Of a stretch of 64,000 bases of DNA, positions 35,849-45,179 are shown piece by piece. The translations under genes and the position numbers were made by a program. Position 1 is the stretch's first letter. The number at the start of each line of letters is the position of its first letter. The stretch comes from Planctomycetota bacterium (GTDB lineage: Bacteria; Planctomycetota; Phycisphaerae; Sedimentisphaerales; Anaerohalosphaeraceae). Where the stretch lies: contig VRUI01000006.1 of the NCBI GenBank assembly GCA_019456225.1, positions 35,236 through 99,235 of the forward strand, in the 5' to 3' direction. The notes under the pieces were generated by a model. That model was not told the origin of the DNA, ran no database searches, and worked only from the letters and a program-made list of their open reading frames with translations.

Positions 35849-38800
35849 TGAATATTGTTGACTATTTCAACTCGCAGGTGTGTATTCGATTTGCATTAGC
35901 CTTAGTGCATTTCTTATGGCAAGGTTTGGCTATTGCCGTACCTGGGATAATAACGGCCAGTCTGTTTGGTAAAAACTCATCGCGGATTCGCTATGGGATT
36001 TACGTCACAAGCTTATTAGCGATGGTTTTGTCGCTGTGTGTAACATACACCCTCGTAGATGTATCGATACCGCAAGTTGCAGAGAGATATCAGGTCGATA
36101 CGATCCCGATCATCTCCGAGCCTTCTGTTACTCTCTCTGAGGCTGGTTTACCGGAAACAACTAAGCCGGTTTATGTTTCTTTAACTGAGCCATCTTTCGA
36201 TACAGAAGCAGTGGCAGCTCCAATGCCAACCGTATCACCTAAATTCCATCTTTCTTTGGATTGGCAGCGTTATACGCCATATTTAATAAGTCTCTATGCC
36301 CTGGGCGTAGTTGTTATGCTGGGTCGATTGCTCCTTGGCTTACAAGGCGGGCAAAGGCTGCGTAAGTTCTCCGAACCTGTGGAAGATGCGTCTATCCTGG
36401 CATCGCTCAGGCAACAAGCTCAAGCGCTGGGGCTGACTTTTATACCGGCAATTGCCTTTTGCAGGCGGGTTATTGTGCCAACAGTTGTAGGAGTTTTTAA
36501 GCCGACTATTCTGCTGCCGTTTTCTTTTGCCAGCGGCCTTAGTCCCCGGCAGGTGGAAATGCTTCTTGCCCATGAACTTGCTCATGTTCGACGTTATGAC
36601 CCATTTGTCAACATAGCCCAAAGGGTGATTGAAGCATTACTTTTCTTCCATCCTGCGGTCTGGTTTATCTCTAACAGAATCCGTATTGAGCGAGAGAATT
36701 GCTGTGATGATATGGTTATAAAGATAGGCGGAAAGGCAAATGAATACGCCTCATCTTTGGTAGATATCGCCCAGCAGACGTTGTTGGCTGCTTCAAAACA
36801 ACGCTTTGTAGCAGAAGGTGTCAGTGCGGCAGGCCGGCCATCCCGGCTTGGAGATCGAATTCGTCGTCTGATGGGAGCCCCGAAAAGTCAACAGCTTCGA
36901 CTAAAATATACATGGGTGATAGGATTATTGGCGGTATTGGTATTAGCTATACCAATGACTATCTCTATGAGTTCACGTCCAGACCTTGATAAGGAAAAAC
37001 CAGATGTGCAGGTTGAGGAAGAAAGTGCCTGGGGCAAAGAGGTTAATGGTTTGCAGTTGGGCCTGAAGTTCCGTTTGCCGGGCCGTCCGTTTCGGCAGGG
37101 GGAGGTCGTCAGCGCTGTAATCTATGCTCGCAACAACGGCGATCAGATCGTCAACCTGTCTTATTATGATTTGACCGGTTTGTTGCCTGTGATATATGAC
37201 TCTCAGGGAAAAGCTGTACATGTCACGATGCCGTCGCCGAGGTGGAAACCTGGCCATATGCGTCGTTCTGTCAAGCAAGGCGAGACTAAGCAGGTTGGCG
37301 ATTTACATCTAAGGATAGACGCCGCAGCCGACACCAAAATACACAGCGCCGACATTAATTACCATGCACATCTAAAGCCGGGAACATACCGCTTAGGCAT
37401 GAAATTTCTTCCCGATGATCTGCCTGACAATAACTGGCAAAGCAAGCTAAAGCCCGGTGAGATAGGTCTTACAATTGTACCGGCTGACTCTGTGAATGTT
37501 AAAGAGTTGTTCAGGGACATAAGCTTTGAGGCGGCTTTGAAAAATGCCAGAAGCTATCCGATGCAAACCAAGGTTAAGGAAAGTATTAAAGAAGCCCTCG
37601 GGCGATACGAAGATATTATGATCGCTTATTCAGATCACCCGGATCTGCATAAAGCCAAATCAATATTCTTTGATGTTCTAAGGAATGCCGATGACTATTT
37701 GTCCGCATCGAAGATCGTTGAGGAGTTGGTGGATCAGTTTGATTTAGAGGCACCTCGCGGAATTGAGTTTGCCTGGCATTATATCAATTTTCATCTAAAG
37801 GACGCAAGAGGCAGCTCTTTTCAAAACCTTCCTCGCAGTAAAAAAATGCTTGATTCATTACTGCTTAAGGGCAAGGCGGAAAAACACAGTCTTCTGCGTC
37901 TAAAGGCTGAAAGATTGCTCGCCCATTTTCATGTTTTAAAAGGTGATGAGGTTAAGGCGCTGCGAATAGTGATAGATGCGCTGAATCGCGCTAAGGTTGC
38001 CTGGACAAAGGAGGGTTTCTGGAACGATACCTGGAAAAAGGATAGAAAACTATACTCTCAGTATATGGATGAGTTGTCTGCTCTGTCATCGACAGGCGGC
38101 TGGGCAGTGGAGCGTTCGGATGACCCGCTGGTGCTGGAGATAATTCAGAAAAGACCGCCTGTTTACGCTAACCCCCAAAATGATTTCCTCGAAAACGCAA
38201 TATTGAAAAAATACGGTTCCAGGAACCCATCAGACAAAGTTAAAAAAGCCGCTGAGCCGGTTGATGATGGGGAAGCAGGCTGGGGAACGGCCAATACTGG
38301 TCTTCAAATTCGTTTGATCTTACCTAAGAAAGGTGAACCTTTGCCGGTTATTACACCGGATTCTTTGGTAGGGCGGCTTGAGGTTAGAAACGTCAGTGAT
38401 AAACCTATCAAGCTAGCCGGGCAAAATACTTCCAGTGGGCGGAAAACTATCGTCAATGATTGGTTGATCGGTCTCACTGTAGGAGTGAATCAAGCGTCGC
38501 GTGGAGCGAGAACTTTTTTCCGGGCTGACGACCAGGATGGCTATTGGTCAAGGATTGGAAATATGCCGTCGGTAACAAATATTGAGCCAGGTAAAAAAGC
38601 AGTTTTCAAGATTCAGCTACATAGACTTGTAAATGATAAGGGAACTAATTTATTAAGTTTACGCGGTAAATGTGATTTAAAGCCGGTACTCCGTGTGCGA
38701 GATGACAAATTTGGGTTATGGCATGGCCATGCAGTCGGCAAAAAAGTATCGGTAATGATCAAAGATGAACCAAAACCCTCAGACACTTTGAATTCTCGTT

Positions 38801-41800
38801 CAGGAGAAAAGTCTGCTGCTGGGGTTGTGGGCAAGGAAGGCTTGGGTTTGGTGGTTGCACAGATTGAGCAAGACGCCGCCACCATTGCCGACCGCTATCA
38901 GGCCGCGATGCAGCGGAAGGGCTACGCGTTCCTGTCGAGGAGCGAGCTGTTACGCCGCCGCGACCAAATCGCCGCGTTGGCGCTCAAGCACCTTCGTCAG
39001 CCGTTGGATAGAACCATCCGTGTCGCGATACTGGACGGAATTGATCGCTGCATCGACCGCCTGTACACCAGCCCCGCCGGCAAAGTCGACTACGGCAACG
39101 GGTTCGGCAGTGGCGGCCGAGAGTGGATGTACCTCAACGACGGCGACTACTTCCTGACGTTTCAGTATCACTTGTGGGTCGGGCTCAAGAGTCAGCCACT
39201 CGCACCTGCCGACCTGCGCCGCCGCCGAACGCAGCAGAATTGGATGCGACAATATCTCACAAATCTACCGTTCCGGGGATCTCACGAAGCGCCGGTTCGC
39301 TGGGGAATGAGCAACGCCGAGACCCGCTCGTGGGCGATTGCCGAGTTGGATAAGTCGTTCGCTGATCCCCTCGGCCTTCTGGCTGAGCCACTGCCCGATG
39401 CCGGCTTTGCCAAGTTGCAGGATCGGTTCAAGCGATTCAGCAACGGTATCCTTGGCGATTTACACGCCATGAAAGTCGCCGGCCTCACGTCAAGATTCAT
39501 TTCTCACAAAGATCCCGCAGGCCGCTACGGACGTACGTATACGGGACGGCTTGCGTTTGATGACACAGTGGTCGATCTGTGGGGCAACGGTCCGAGCCTG
39601 CATTTCGCCTCCAATGCCGATTTCCGCGGTAATCACGGTTCCCTTGGGCAGTCTTCCATCTACGACGTTGTCCGCTATACCGAAATGCGTGCTAAGCCGG
39701 CACTCAAGGGCGCCGCGGTGGATGCCTGGCTCACTCGAGAAGGTCGGGGCGACCTGACTCTTGAGGGCTCTACTCTCATCGCCGTGCGGGGTGCGAAGAT
39801 TGCAAAAGTTCCGGTCAAGAACTGGTTCGATGCGGACAAGTTATCCGACGATCAGTTGCATGCCGTAATCGGCAATAGCGGTACCGACAGGATCTCGATC
39901 AAAGGACTGCCAAGGATGAACGGCCCGCAACGCGGAGATCGCTCCCAAGGCGAATTCTTCATCGTCGTACAGACTCGTGAGAACAACTTGTCAATCATTA
40001 ACCTCCACAACTACGAGTTCGGTCTCAGTTTTTGGTGTAGAAAATCCAGGGACAGTCTCTTACCAAAAGATGAACCAAAAGCCTCAGACACCTTAAATTC
40101 TCGTTCAGAAGAAAAAGCAGTTGAGGGGGTTGATGGGGAAAAAGGTTGGGGCAAGTCGGAAAAGAAAGCAACTGCCTCAATTGGAGAAGTAAAACAGTAT
40201 CTTAACGATACAAAAGCCCCCGACACCACAAATTCCATCGCAAGAGTAAGGGAACTGGAGAAATTGGGATTAAAGCAAAGACGCCTTGGTGAAAAAGACA
40301 AAGCAACTGCAACGTGGATGGAGCGGGCACGAGTGTTAAAGGCGTTAGGCGACTTTTATAAACAGTCAATAGCATTTAATGATGCACTTGTTGACAGCGA
40401 TAATTTATCTCTAAAAGATTTTGAGAAGTTAGTCACAGAAATTGAAGCAGAATTGGGACAATTGAGGAAAAATGGACGTGTTCCGAGTGCCAGGGTTGTA
40501 GGTGGATACGCCGATACATATTCTGAAATTGCATTTCGATATCTGATAAGAGGTAAGAAACTTAAGCTTACAGATGAGCCGGATGTCGAAATCACTAAAG
40601 AGATGTTAAGTTTATTTGAAAAATCTGCTAAACAATATGAAATTGCTTTAGAAATTGGGATCCCCAGGGAACCAATGAAACTGTATTGTATATCTAATCT
40701 GGCAGAGGCATATCTGGGGGCGGAGAAAATTGACCTGGCTGTGGCGCAATACAGGAAATTGGTCGATGCAGACCAGACGATGTATTCAAAGTTAAGATTG
40801 GAAAAAAGTATAATCGACGCTCAATGGAAACCTTCGCATCCCGAATTTCCCAAACAGGTTGAACTGATCCTGGCGAAATATAAAGATGACGGAAATTACG
40901 CTTCAATAGCCCAGCAATTGGCGCTTGTCTATATGGAATATGGCCAGCGGGAGAAAGCTATCCCCGTCCTGGAAACATTGATCAAAATAGACGCCGGTAA
41001 TCCAATGCATAAGCGTATGCTGAAAGAACTAAAGCGTCGGATAAAAGCCTCAGCCACCTCAAATTCTGTTTCTGAAGAAAAGGTCGATGTGCAGGTTGAG
41101 CCGGATGTTGATGCTTTGACGTTGACTTTGAGCCGTGCTGGTTTTGATGTTAGTTCAGCTCAATTTTCGAGTAAGGACAAACTTTTGTCGCTTGATCTTG
41201 ATAGCAGTTCTATTTCAAATACGAAAAACAGCAAAGCCGATCTGATCTGGGATCTGGATAAAGATGTTATTACAATTAGCGGGGCTCGCCGCACAGCAGT
41301 CTGGCCACTGCAAAATGGGGATGCGGCGAGGGCAGCTATTCAGTTCATTCAGGTGAAATATAGTTATAAATCTCCGAGGATGGGGCTTAAAAAGATTGAC
41401 GTCTCGTCAGCCAAGGCCAGTTATTTTGCGGTACGGGATGACAAGGGAGATATTTATTTGGTCGGAGCGATCAAGTCAACCAAAAGGATGTCGCCGATAA
41501 AAAGCGATGGGACCTCAGCGCCTGCTATTGTCTGGGCAAAATCTCTGAGGCCAGACACCCATAAATCCATGCGAATAGGCAGCGGCAAGAAGGCATTTTT
41601 GTCGTCAAAGGCAATTGTTGCGGGGTGGAAAAGTAAGTATGGTGCGATTAATAGTTTGAAAGTTTCTTATTCCGAGGGCATTGTCGACTTCAATGGTTCC
41701 AAAGAGAAGTTGGAGCGATATGCGAAAAGATCGTATATCGATAGATTTGAGCAAGATGATATGTTTTATCAAAAGAGGTCGTCCGGTCCCGAAGAAAAGG

Positions 41801-44697
41801 ATTATTTCATGGAGGGATCCTTTGATGGTACAAATTCTATGCACTTAGATGGTAATGCAAAGTATGGTACCATTATAAAAGGCGACATGGGTGGGAATTA
41901 TCAGTTTAATTCAGTCAAGATATACATGCTCATGGATACTCTACCAACATCACTTCTAGACAAAGAAGCGATGTACTTAGCTGATATTCCTAAATTGCTT
42001 TTACTATTTAAGGGCAATCAAGTCGAGGTAAGCGGCAAACTTGAAAGGATTGGCAACGATAACTGTCATGTTCTGATTATTAAAAATAAATCAGACGAAG
42101 TAATTAATAAGATTTGGATTTCTCACGAAAAGGGAATGTTGCCAGTAAAATATCAAGGGATTAGCGATGGGCGTGTGGAAGTTGAAATAACACTTGATAA
42201 GTTGCAAAGTGTAGAAACTGATAGTGGTAATATTTGGTATCCTGTTGAAGCAACAAGGATTCTATCCAAAAGTAATGGTGAAGTGTTGAAATATCAACTT
42301 AAAACTACAGAATTTGTTCCCAATGTTAAATATACTAAAGAGGACTTCAAAGTACAGTTTCCTGTCGGGACTTCTGTTGTGGATCAAGTGATAGGTTTAG
42401 AATACCAAGTAGGCAAACCAAAACCCTCAGACACCTTAAATTCTCGTTCAGAAGAAAAACCCGCTGTGGAGGTTGAGGGTAAAGAAGAATGGGGCAAGGC
42501 GGTCGAGGGTTTGGCTGTGCGTTTGCGTCCCGGGAAACAAATAATCGCAAACAAGCAAAAGGGTGAACTTCGACTCGATCTGCGTAACGACAGGTCCGGG
42601 ATGTTTCCGGCTTCGAGGTACTACGACAACGTGTGGCTGCAAGTTGACGGGAAGTGGTATCGTCCAAATATTAATCTGGGTGGAATTCCTATTGTAGAAA
42701 TAAAGCCCGGCGGTTCAGCCGAAGCGTTTCGAAAGTTTTTTCTGCAAGCTGGTAAGAATAATCAATTGAACGGCGGCTGGCCGGGAGATACGCCGCCTGA
42801 TATGTTTTCATCGAATTGGCTCCCATCGGCAAAGCCGCTGGTTCTTTCCTCCGGTTCTCACACCGCCCGTGCCGCCTTCAAATTTCCAGACAAAGCGGCA
42901 AGCAAGCATGTTTATGCGATCAGCAATCCTGTCGAGATAGAGATTGTCAATCCTGACAAGTCGGAAAAGAAAACAACTACCTCAATTGGAGAAGTAGAAC
43001 GCAAGGTGGGAACTTTCAAAGGGTCCTTCAAGCTGAAAAAAGAAATGACCATAAAAATGCCCCCAGCCTCACCGGTACCTGGAATTTCGATCCAGCCTTT
43101 GTCAATTCGGTTTGATAAGCCCTCAAGCAAAATAAGAGCGACAGTTTCAGTTGCAGGCAAAAATAATGAACGCAACTATAAATCCTATATTCAGATCGAA
43201 ACGCTGCTTAAAGACGGTCGTTGTTACGCACGACGCAAAGCACTTGTACCAGTACGCAAAACCGGTGATGCTCCAAGCATCCTTGAAATTTTCCTCTCCG
43301 ATTCACACCCCGACAAAATATCCGAATTCAGACTGACCGTCATGACAGAACAGTTAATCGATGGCCCCGCCGTTACCGAAGGGGACTTTACTCCTGGCAA
43401 ACGCCTGAATGTTGGCCTAAAGGCTTCTGATGGTGAGGATCATCTCGAAATAAATTCTATTCACTTTTATGCCAGCGACGCCCCCCCATGGGCCACCGGA
43501 CTAACCGCCTCTCTAAGTGGCGGGCGATACACCATGGACGGTTCCAAATGGCTCGTCAAAGTTGAACTTCTCGACAGCAGCGAACGCGTAATTGTCTGGG
43601 GCCAAAGGACATATAGCCGGAGAGACTCCTGCACCGGAGGCATGGGCCCTGTTTCTCTGGGTCCAACAAAAAACGCAACCGGCGCCCGGCGATTCAGGAT
43701 AACCATACAACGTGCTGCAAAAGACGCTGTTGACAGCCTCGATCTGCCCTTTGTTCCTGATCGTCTTCGCAATGTCGGACTGCTGGCTTATCAAGGCCAA
43801 ATATCTCACCAAGCCATTGTTCAATTCAGAACCCTCAAGTTTGAATCGCTCGATAACAATCAACTCCAGGTGACACTTAATGCACTTGTCGAGCACACTG
43901 CTGAAACTAAATGGCTTGTTCATATCGAGCTCGTCGATGCCGACAACAACGTCGTGAAAGACCTAAAGACGATACTGGCTACCAGAGCAGATAAGCCGTC
44001 AAGAGACATAGTGTCAGGAAGCAAGCCCGACTATTCTAAAGAGCAGGTTGTAATATCACTTGGCAGGTTGAGCGAAATCTCCAAAGTGGTGAGATTTCGT
44101 GTAGCTATGCGGGCCGCACAGAAAAACGATATTCCGACAGATAAAGCCAACTGGGGCAAGGCGGTTAAGGGAGTTCAGATCCGGGTACGGCCCTCGCAGC
44201 AAAAATTGTTTAACGGTAGTGTGCCGAAATTTACTATGGACATACGGAACAAAGGGACGGTCCAATGGGATCTGGTTTTAGCATGGGAGCACTGGCAAGT
44301 AGAACTTGACGGGGTGTGGTACAAGGCCGCAGCGGCGTTTAGCGGGGACGTGCCGACACTGCGACTCGCTCCGGGCCAGATGCATAAGGGAATAGAGTTC
44401 TCTCCGCAAGAACATTCGAAATGGAATCACAAGGGTAAGGCTATGAAGATAGCCCCAGGCCGGCATAAAGTCCGGCTGGCATTTTCGACATTTGGGCCAT
44501 TGACGAAAGATATTAAACAATGGCGAAATCTTCAAGTGATAAGCAACACGGTCGAGGTAGAAGTTCTGCCGGATAAACCAAAAACCTCAGACACCTTAAA
44601 TTTATCTCAAGTAAAAAATATTCGTGGAGTAGTGCGAGATGAATCCGGCAGTCCTGTGGCTGGGGCATTAGTCTTGCCATTGCGTCATGGAGGATAA
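35848..44697 (+). CDS. Giant BlaR1-like M56 metallopeptidase with mosaic C-terminal modules
   Basis: 2949 residues against roughly 350-600 for a usual BlaR1. Residues 1-~375 are an M56 domain with four membrane helices, the zinc site HELAH (242-246) and acidic ligand near 281-283 in ERENCCDD. The rest is a chain of modules. WGK-x-V-x-GL-type beta domains lie near 391-550, 811-970, 2215-2365 and 2768-2905. A helical domain spans ~555-800, a GC-rich unknown domain ~1003-1388, TPR-like helices ~1435-1730, and a LolA-like sheet ~1925-2185. Five near-identical linkers (PKPSDTLNSRS) join them. The end is a CarboxypepD_reg-like stub (IRGVVRDESGSPVAGALV) cut by a frame break. It is probably a membrane sensor that cleaves BlaI. 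Ligands are unknown. Confidence 0.85.
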   Translation: MNIVDYFNSQVCIRFALALVHFLWQGLAIAVPGIITASLFGKNSSRIRYGIYVTSLLAMVLSLCVTYTLVDVSIPQVAERYQVDTIPIISEPSVTLSEAGLPETTKPVYVSLTEPSFDTEAVAAPMPTVSPKFHLSLDWQRYTPYLISLYALGVVVMLGRLLLGLQGGQRLRKFSEPVEDASILASLRQQAQALGLTFIPAIAFCRRVIVPTVVGVFKPTILLPFSFASGLSPRQVEMLLAHELAHVRRYDPFVNIAQRVIEALLFFHPAVWFISNRIRIERENCCDDMVIKIGGKANEYASSLVDIAQQTLLAASKQRFVAEGVSAAGRPSRLGDRIRRLMGAPKSQQLRLKYTWVIGLLAVLVLAIPMTISMSSRPDLDKEKPDVQVEEESAWGKEVNGLQLGLKFRLPGRPFRQGEVVSAVIYARNNGDQIVNLSYYDLTGLLPVIYDSQGKAVHVTMPSPRWKPGHMRRSVKQGETKQVGDLHLRIDAAADTKIHSADINYHAHLKPGTYRLGMKFLPDDLPDNNWQSKLKPGEIGLTIVPADSVNVKELFRDISFEAALKNARSYPMQTKVKESIKEALGRYEDIMIAYSDHPDLHKAKSIFFDVLRNADDYLSASKIVEELVDQFDLEAPRGIEFAWHYINFHLKDARGSSFQNLPRSKKMLDSLLLKGKAEKHSLLRLKAERLLAHFHVLKGDEVKALRIVIDALNRAKVAWTKEGFWNDTWKKDRKLYSQYMDELSALSSTGGWAVERSDDPLVLEIIQKRPPVYANPQNDFLENAILKKYGSRNPSDKVKKAAEPVDDGEAGWGTANTGLQIRLILPKKGEPLPVITPDSLVGRLEVRNVSDKPIKLAGQNTSSGRKTIVNDWLIGLTVGVNQASRGARTFFRADDQDGYWSRIGNMPSVTNIEPGKKAVFKIQLHRLVNDKGTNLLSLRGKCDLKPVLRVRDDKFGLWHGHAVGKKVSVMIKDEPKPSDTLNSRSGEKSAAGVVGKEGLGLVVAQIEQDAATIADRYQAAMQRKGYAFLSRSELLRRRDQIAALALKHLRQPLDRTIRVAILDGIDRCIDRLYTSPAGKVDYGNGFGSGGREWMYLNDGDYFLTFQYHLWVGLKSQPLAPADLRRRRTQQNWMRQYLTNLPFRGSHEAPVRWGMSNAETRSWAIAELDKSFADPLGLLAEPLPDAGFAKLQDRFKRFSNGILGDLHAMKVAGLTSRFISHKDPAGRYGRTYTGRLAFDDTVVDLWGNGPSLHFASNADFRGNHGSLGQSSIYDVVRYTEMRAKPALKGAAVDAWLTREGRGDLTLEGSTLIAVRGAKIAKVPVKNWFDADKLSDDQLHAVIGNSGTDRISIKGLPRMNGPQRGDRSQGEFFIVVQTRENNLSIINLHNYEFGLSFWCRKSRDSLLPKDEPKASDTLNSRSEEKAVEGVDGEKGWGKSEKKATASIGEVKQYLNDTKAPDTTNSIARVRELEKLGLKQRRLGEKDKATATWMERARVLKALGDFYKQSIAFNDALVDSDNLSLKDFEKLVTEIEAELGQLRKNGRVPSARVVGGYADTYSEIAFRYLIRGKKLKLTDEPDVEITKEMLSLFEKSAKQYEIALEIGIPREPMKLYCISNLAEAYLGAEKIDLAVAQYRKLVDADQTMYSKLRLEKSIIDAQWKPSHPEFPKQVELILAKYKDDGNYASIAQQLALVYMEYGQREKAIPVLETLIKIDAGNPMHKRMLKELKRRIKASATSNSVSEEKVDVQVEPDVDALTLTLSRAGFDVSSAQFSSKDKLLSLDLDSSSISNTKNSKADLIWDLDKDVITISGARRTAVWPLQNGDAARAAIQFIQVKYSYKSPRMGLKKIDVSSAKASYFAVRDDKGDIYLVGAIKSTKRMSPIKSDGTSAPAIVWAKSLRPDTHKSMRIGSGKKAFLSSKAIVAGWKSKYGAINSLKVSYSEGIVDFNGSKEKLERYAKRSYIDRFEQDDMFYQKRSSGPEEKDYFMEGSFDGTNSMHLDGNAKYGTIIKGDMGGNYQFNSVKIYMLMDTLPTSLLDKEAMYLADIPKLLLLFKGNQVEVSGKLERIGNDNCHVLIIKNKSDEVINKIWISHEKGMLPVKYQGISDGRVEVEITLDKLQSVETDSGNIWYPVEATRILSKSNGEVLKYQLKTTEFVPNVKYTKEDFKVQFPVGTSVVDQVIGLEYQVGKPKPSDTLNSRSEEKPAVEVEGKEEWGKAVEGLAVRLRPGKQIIANKQKGELRLDLRNDRSGMFPASRYYDNVWLQVDGKWYRPNINLGGIPIVEIKPGGSAEAFRKFFLQAGKNNQLNGGWPGDTPPDMFSSNWLPSAKPLVLSSGSHTARAAFKFPDKAASKHVYAISNPVEIEIVNPDKSEKKTTTSIGEVERKVGTFKGSFKLKKEMTIKMPPASPVPGISIQPLSIRFDKPSSKIRATVSVAGKNNERNYKSYIQIETLLKDGRCYARRKALVPVRKTGDAPSILEIFLSDSHPDKISEFRLTVMTEQLIDGPAVTEGDFTPGKRLNVGLKASDGEDHLEINSIHFYASDAPPWATGLTASLSGGRYTMDGSKWLVKVELLDSSERVIVWGQRTYSRRDSCTGGMGPVSLGPTKNATGARRFRITIQRAAKDAVDSLDLPFVPDRLRNVGLLAYQGQISHQAIVQFRTLKFESLDNNQLQVTLNALVEHTAETKWLVHIELVDADNNVVKDLKTILATRADKPSRDIVSGSKPDYSKEQVVISLGRLSEISKVVRFRVAMRAAQKNDIPTDKANWGKAVKGVQIRVRPSQQKLFNGSVPKFTMDIRNKGTVQWDLVLAWEHWQVELDGVWYKAAAAFSGDVPTLRLAPGQMHKGIEFSPQEHSKWNHKGKAMKIAPGRHKVRLAFSTFGPLTKDIKQWRNLQVISNTVEVEVLPDKPKTSDTLNLSQVKNIRGVVRDESGSPVAGALVLPLRHGG
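38770..38810 (+). repeat. M56 linker repeat, copy 1
   Basis: CCAAAACCCTCAGACAC start, ending in GAGAAAA. It encodes PKPSDTLNSRSGEK between the second WGK-type module and the GC-rich module. Confidence 0.8.
38855..40010 (+). other. GC-rich insert within the M56 gene
   Basis: By eye this stretch is near 60% G+C with G/C-ending codons, while the DNA on both sides is near 35-45%. It encodes residues ~1003-1388 (QAAMQRKGYAFLSRSELLRR to the QTRENNLSI region), a module unlike its neighbours, bounded by linker copies 1 and 2. Confidence 0.75.
40075..40115 (+). repeat. M56 linker repeat, copy 2
   Basis: Encodes PKASDTLNSRSEEK at the right edge of the GC-rich module. The upstream KDE residues and codons are also shared with copy 1. 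Confidence 0.8.
41044..41082 (+). repeat. M56 linker repeat, copy 3 (diverged)
   Basis: Encodes KASATSNSVSEEK between the TPR-like helices and the next sheet module. Confidence 0.65.
42418..42459 (+). repeat. M56 linker repeat, copy 4
   Basis: Encodes PKPSDTLNSRSEEK, followed by E-W-GK and a beta module. It is nearly identical in DNA to copy 2. Confidence 0.8.
44578..44607 (+). repeat. M56 linker repeat, copy 5 (truncated)
   Basis: Encodes PKTSDTLN and then diverges into the CarboxypepD_reg-like stub. Confidence 0.7.
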
Positions 44698-44879
44698 CCA
44701 AACAGTTCAAAGACCCTGAGGGCATAGTGCGGTTTGTGGCAATTGAGTCGCTTGGCAGGCTTAAAGATCCGGCGGCTATTAAAGCTTTGCAAGAGCTCGT
44801 TGAAGGCGAAGACAAAGAAATGGCTAATTCAGCTAAAAAGGCTATCAAGAAGATACAAGACGCTCAGAAAGTGAAATAA
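44698..44879 (+). pseudogene. HEAT-repeat remnant downstream of the M56 gene, out of frame
   Basis: In a different frame from the M56 gene, the DNA reads FKDPEGIVRFVAIESLGRL then KDPAAIKALQELVEGEDKE to a TAA at 44877. This is a typical HEAT-like repeat end. The frame is open across the M56 stop. The M56 gene stops inside a carboxypeptidase-regulatory domain only ~25 residues long. The simplest reading is a deletion or frameshift that joined two gene ends. Confidence 0.65.
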
Positions 44880-44918
44880 CGAGCGTACCGGTACGAGTAC
44901 AATTTGTTCTTTTCGTGC

Positions 44919-44963
44919 TGCGGGCATCCTGCCCGCAGAAGCTGTCGGCAAGATGCCGACAGC
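44919..44963. repeat. Pair of dispersed hairpins
   Basis: TGCGGGC-ATCCT-GCCCGCA at 44919-44937 and GCTGTCGGC-AAGAT-GCCGACAGC at 44941-44963. The 300-base gap also holds the palindrome CGTACCGGTACG at 44884 and otherwise shows no gene. Confidence 0.65.
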
Positions 44964-45179
44964 ACATTGCCCCAAAACAATCTCACTTACCTTTGCCGCC
45001 TGCAAGACATTTTTCTGGTAACTAATCGGTATTTTTGCAATTTTGCAGCTTTAAGCGGCGATTTCTACGCAGCCGACAAAGTTTTACAAGAATTTTACGC
45101 AACAAATCCGGGTATTCATGTTACTAATAGAATAAAGAAAAATCAATTTATGGGAAAATAACGATTAAGGAGACAAAAG

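Noticed and set aside
44904..45161. 85-codon open frame before the VIT/VWA gene
   Set aside because: It runs through two hairpin repeats and has no ribosome site or recognisable domain.
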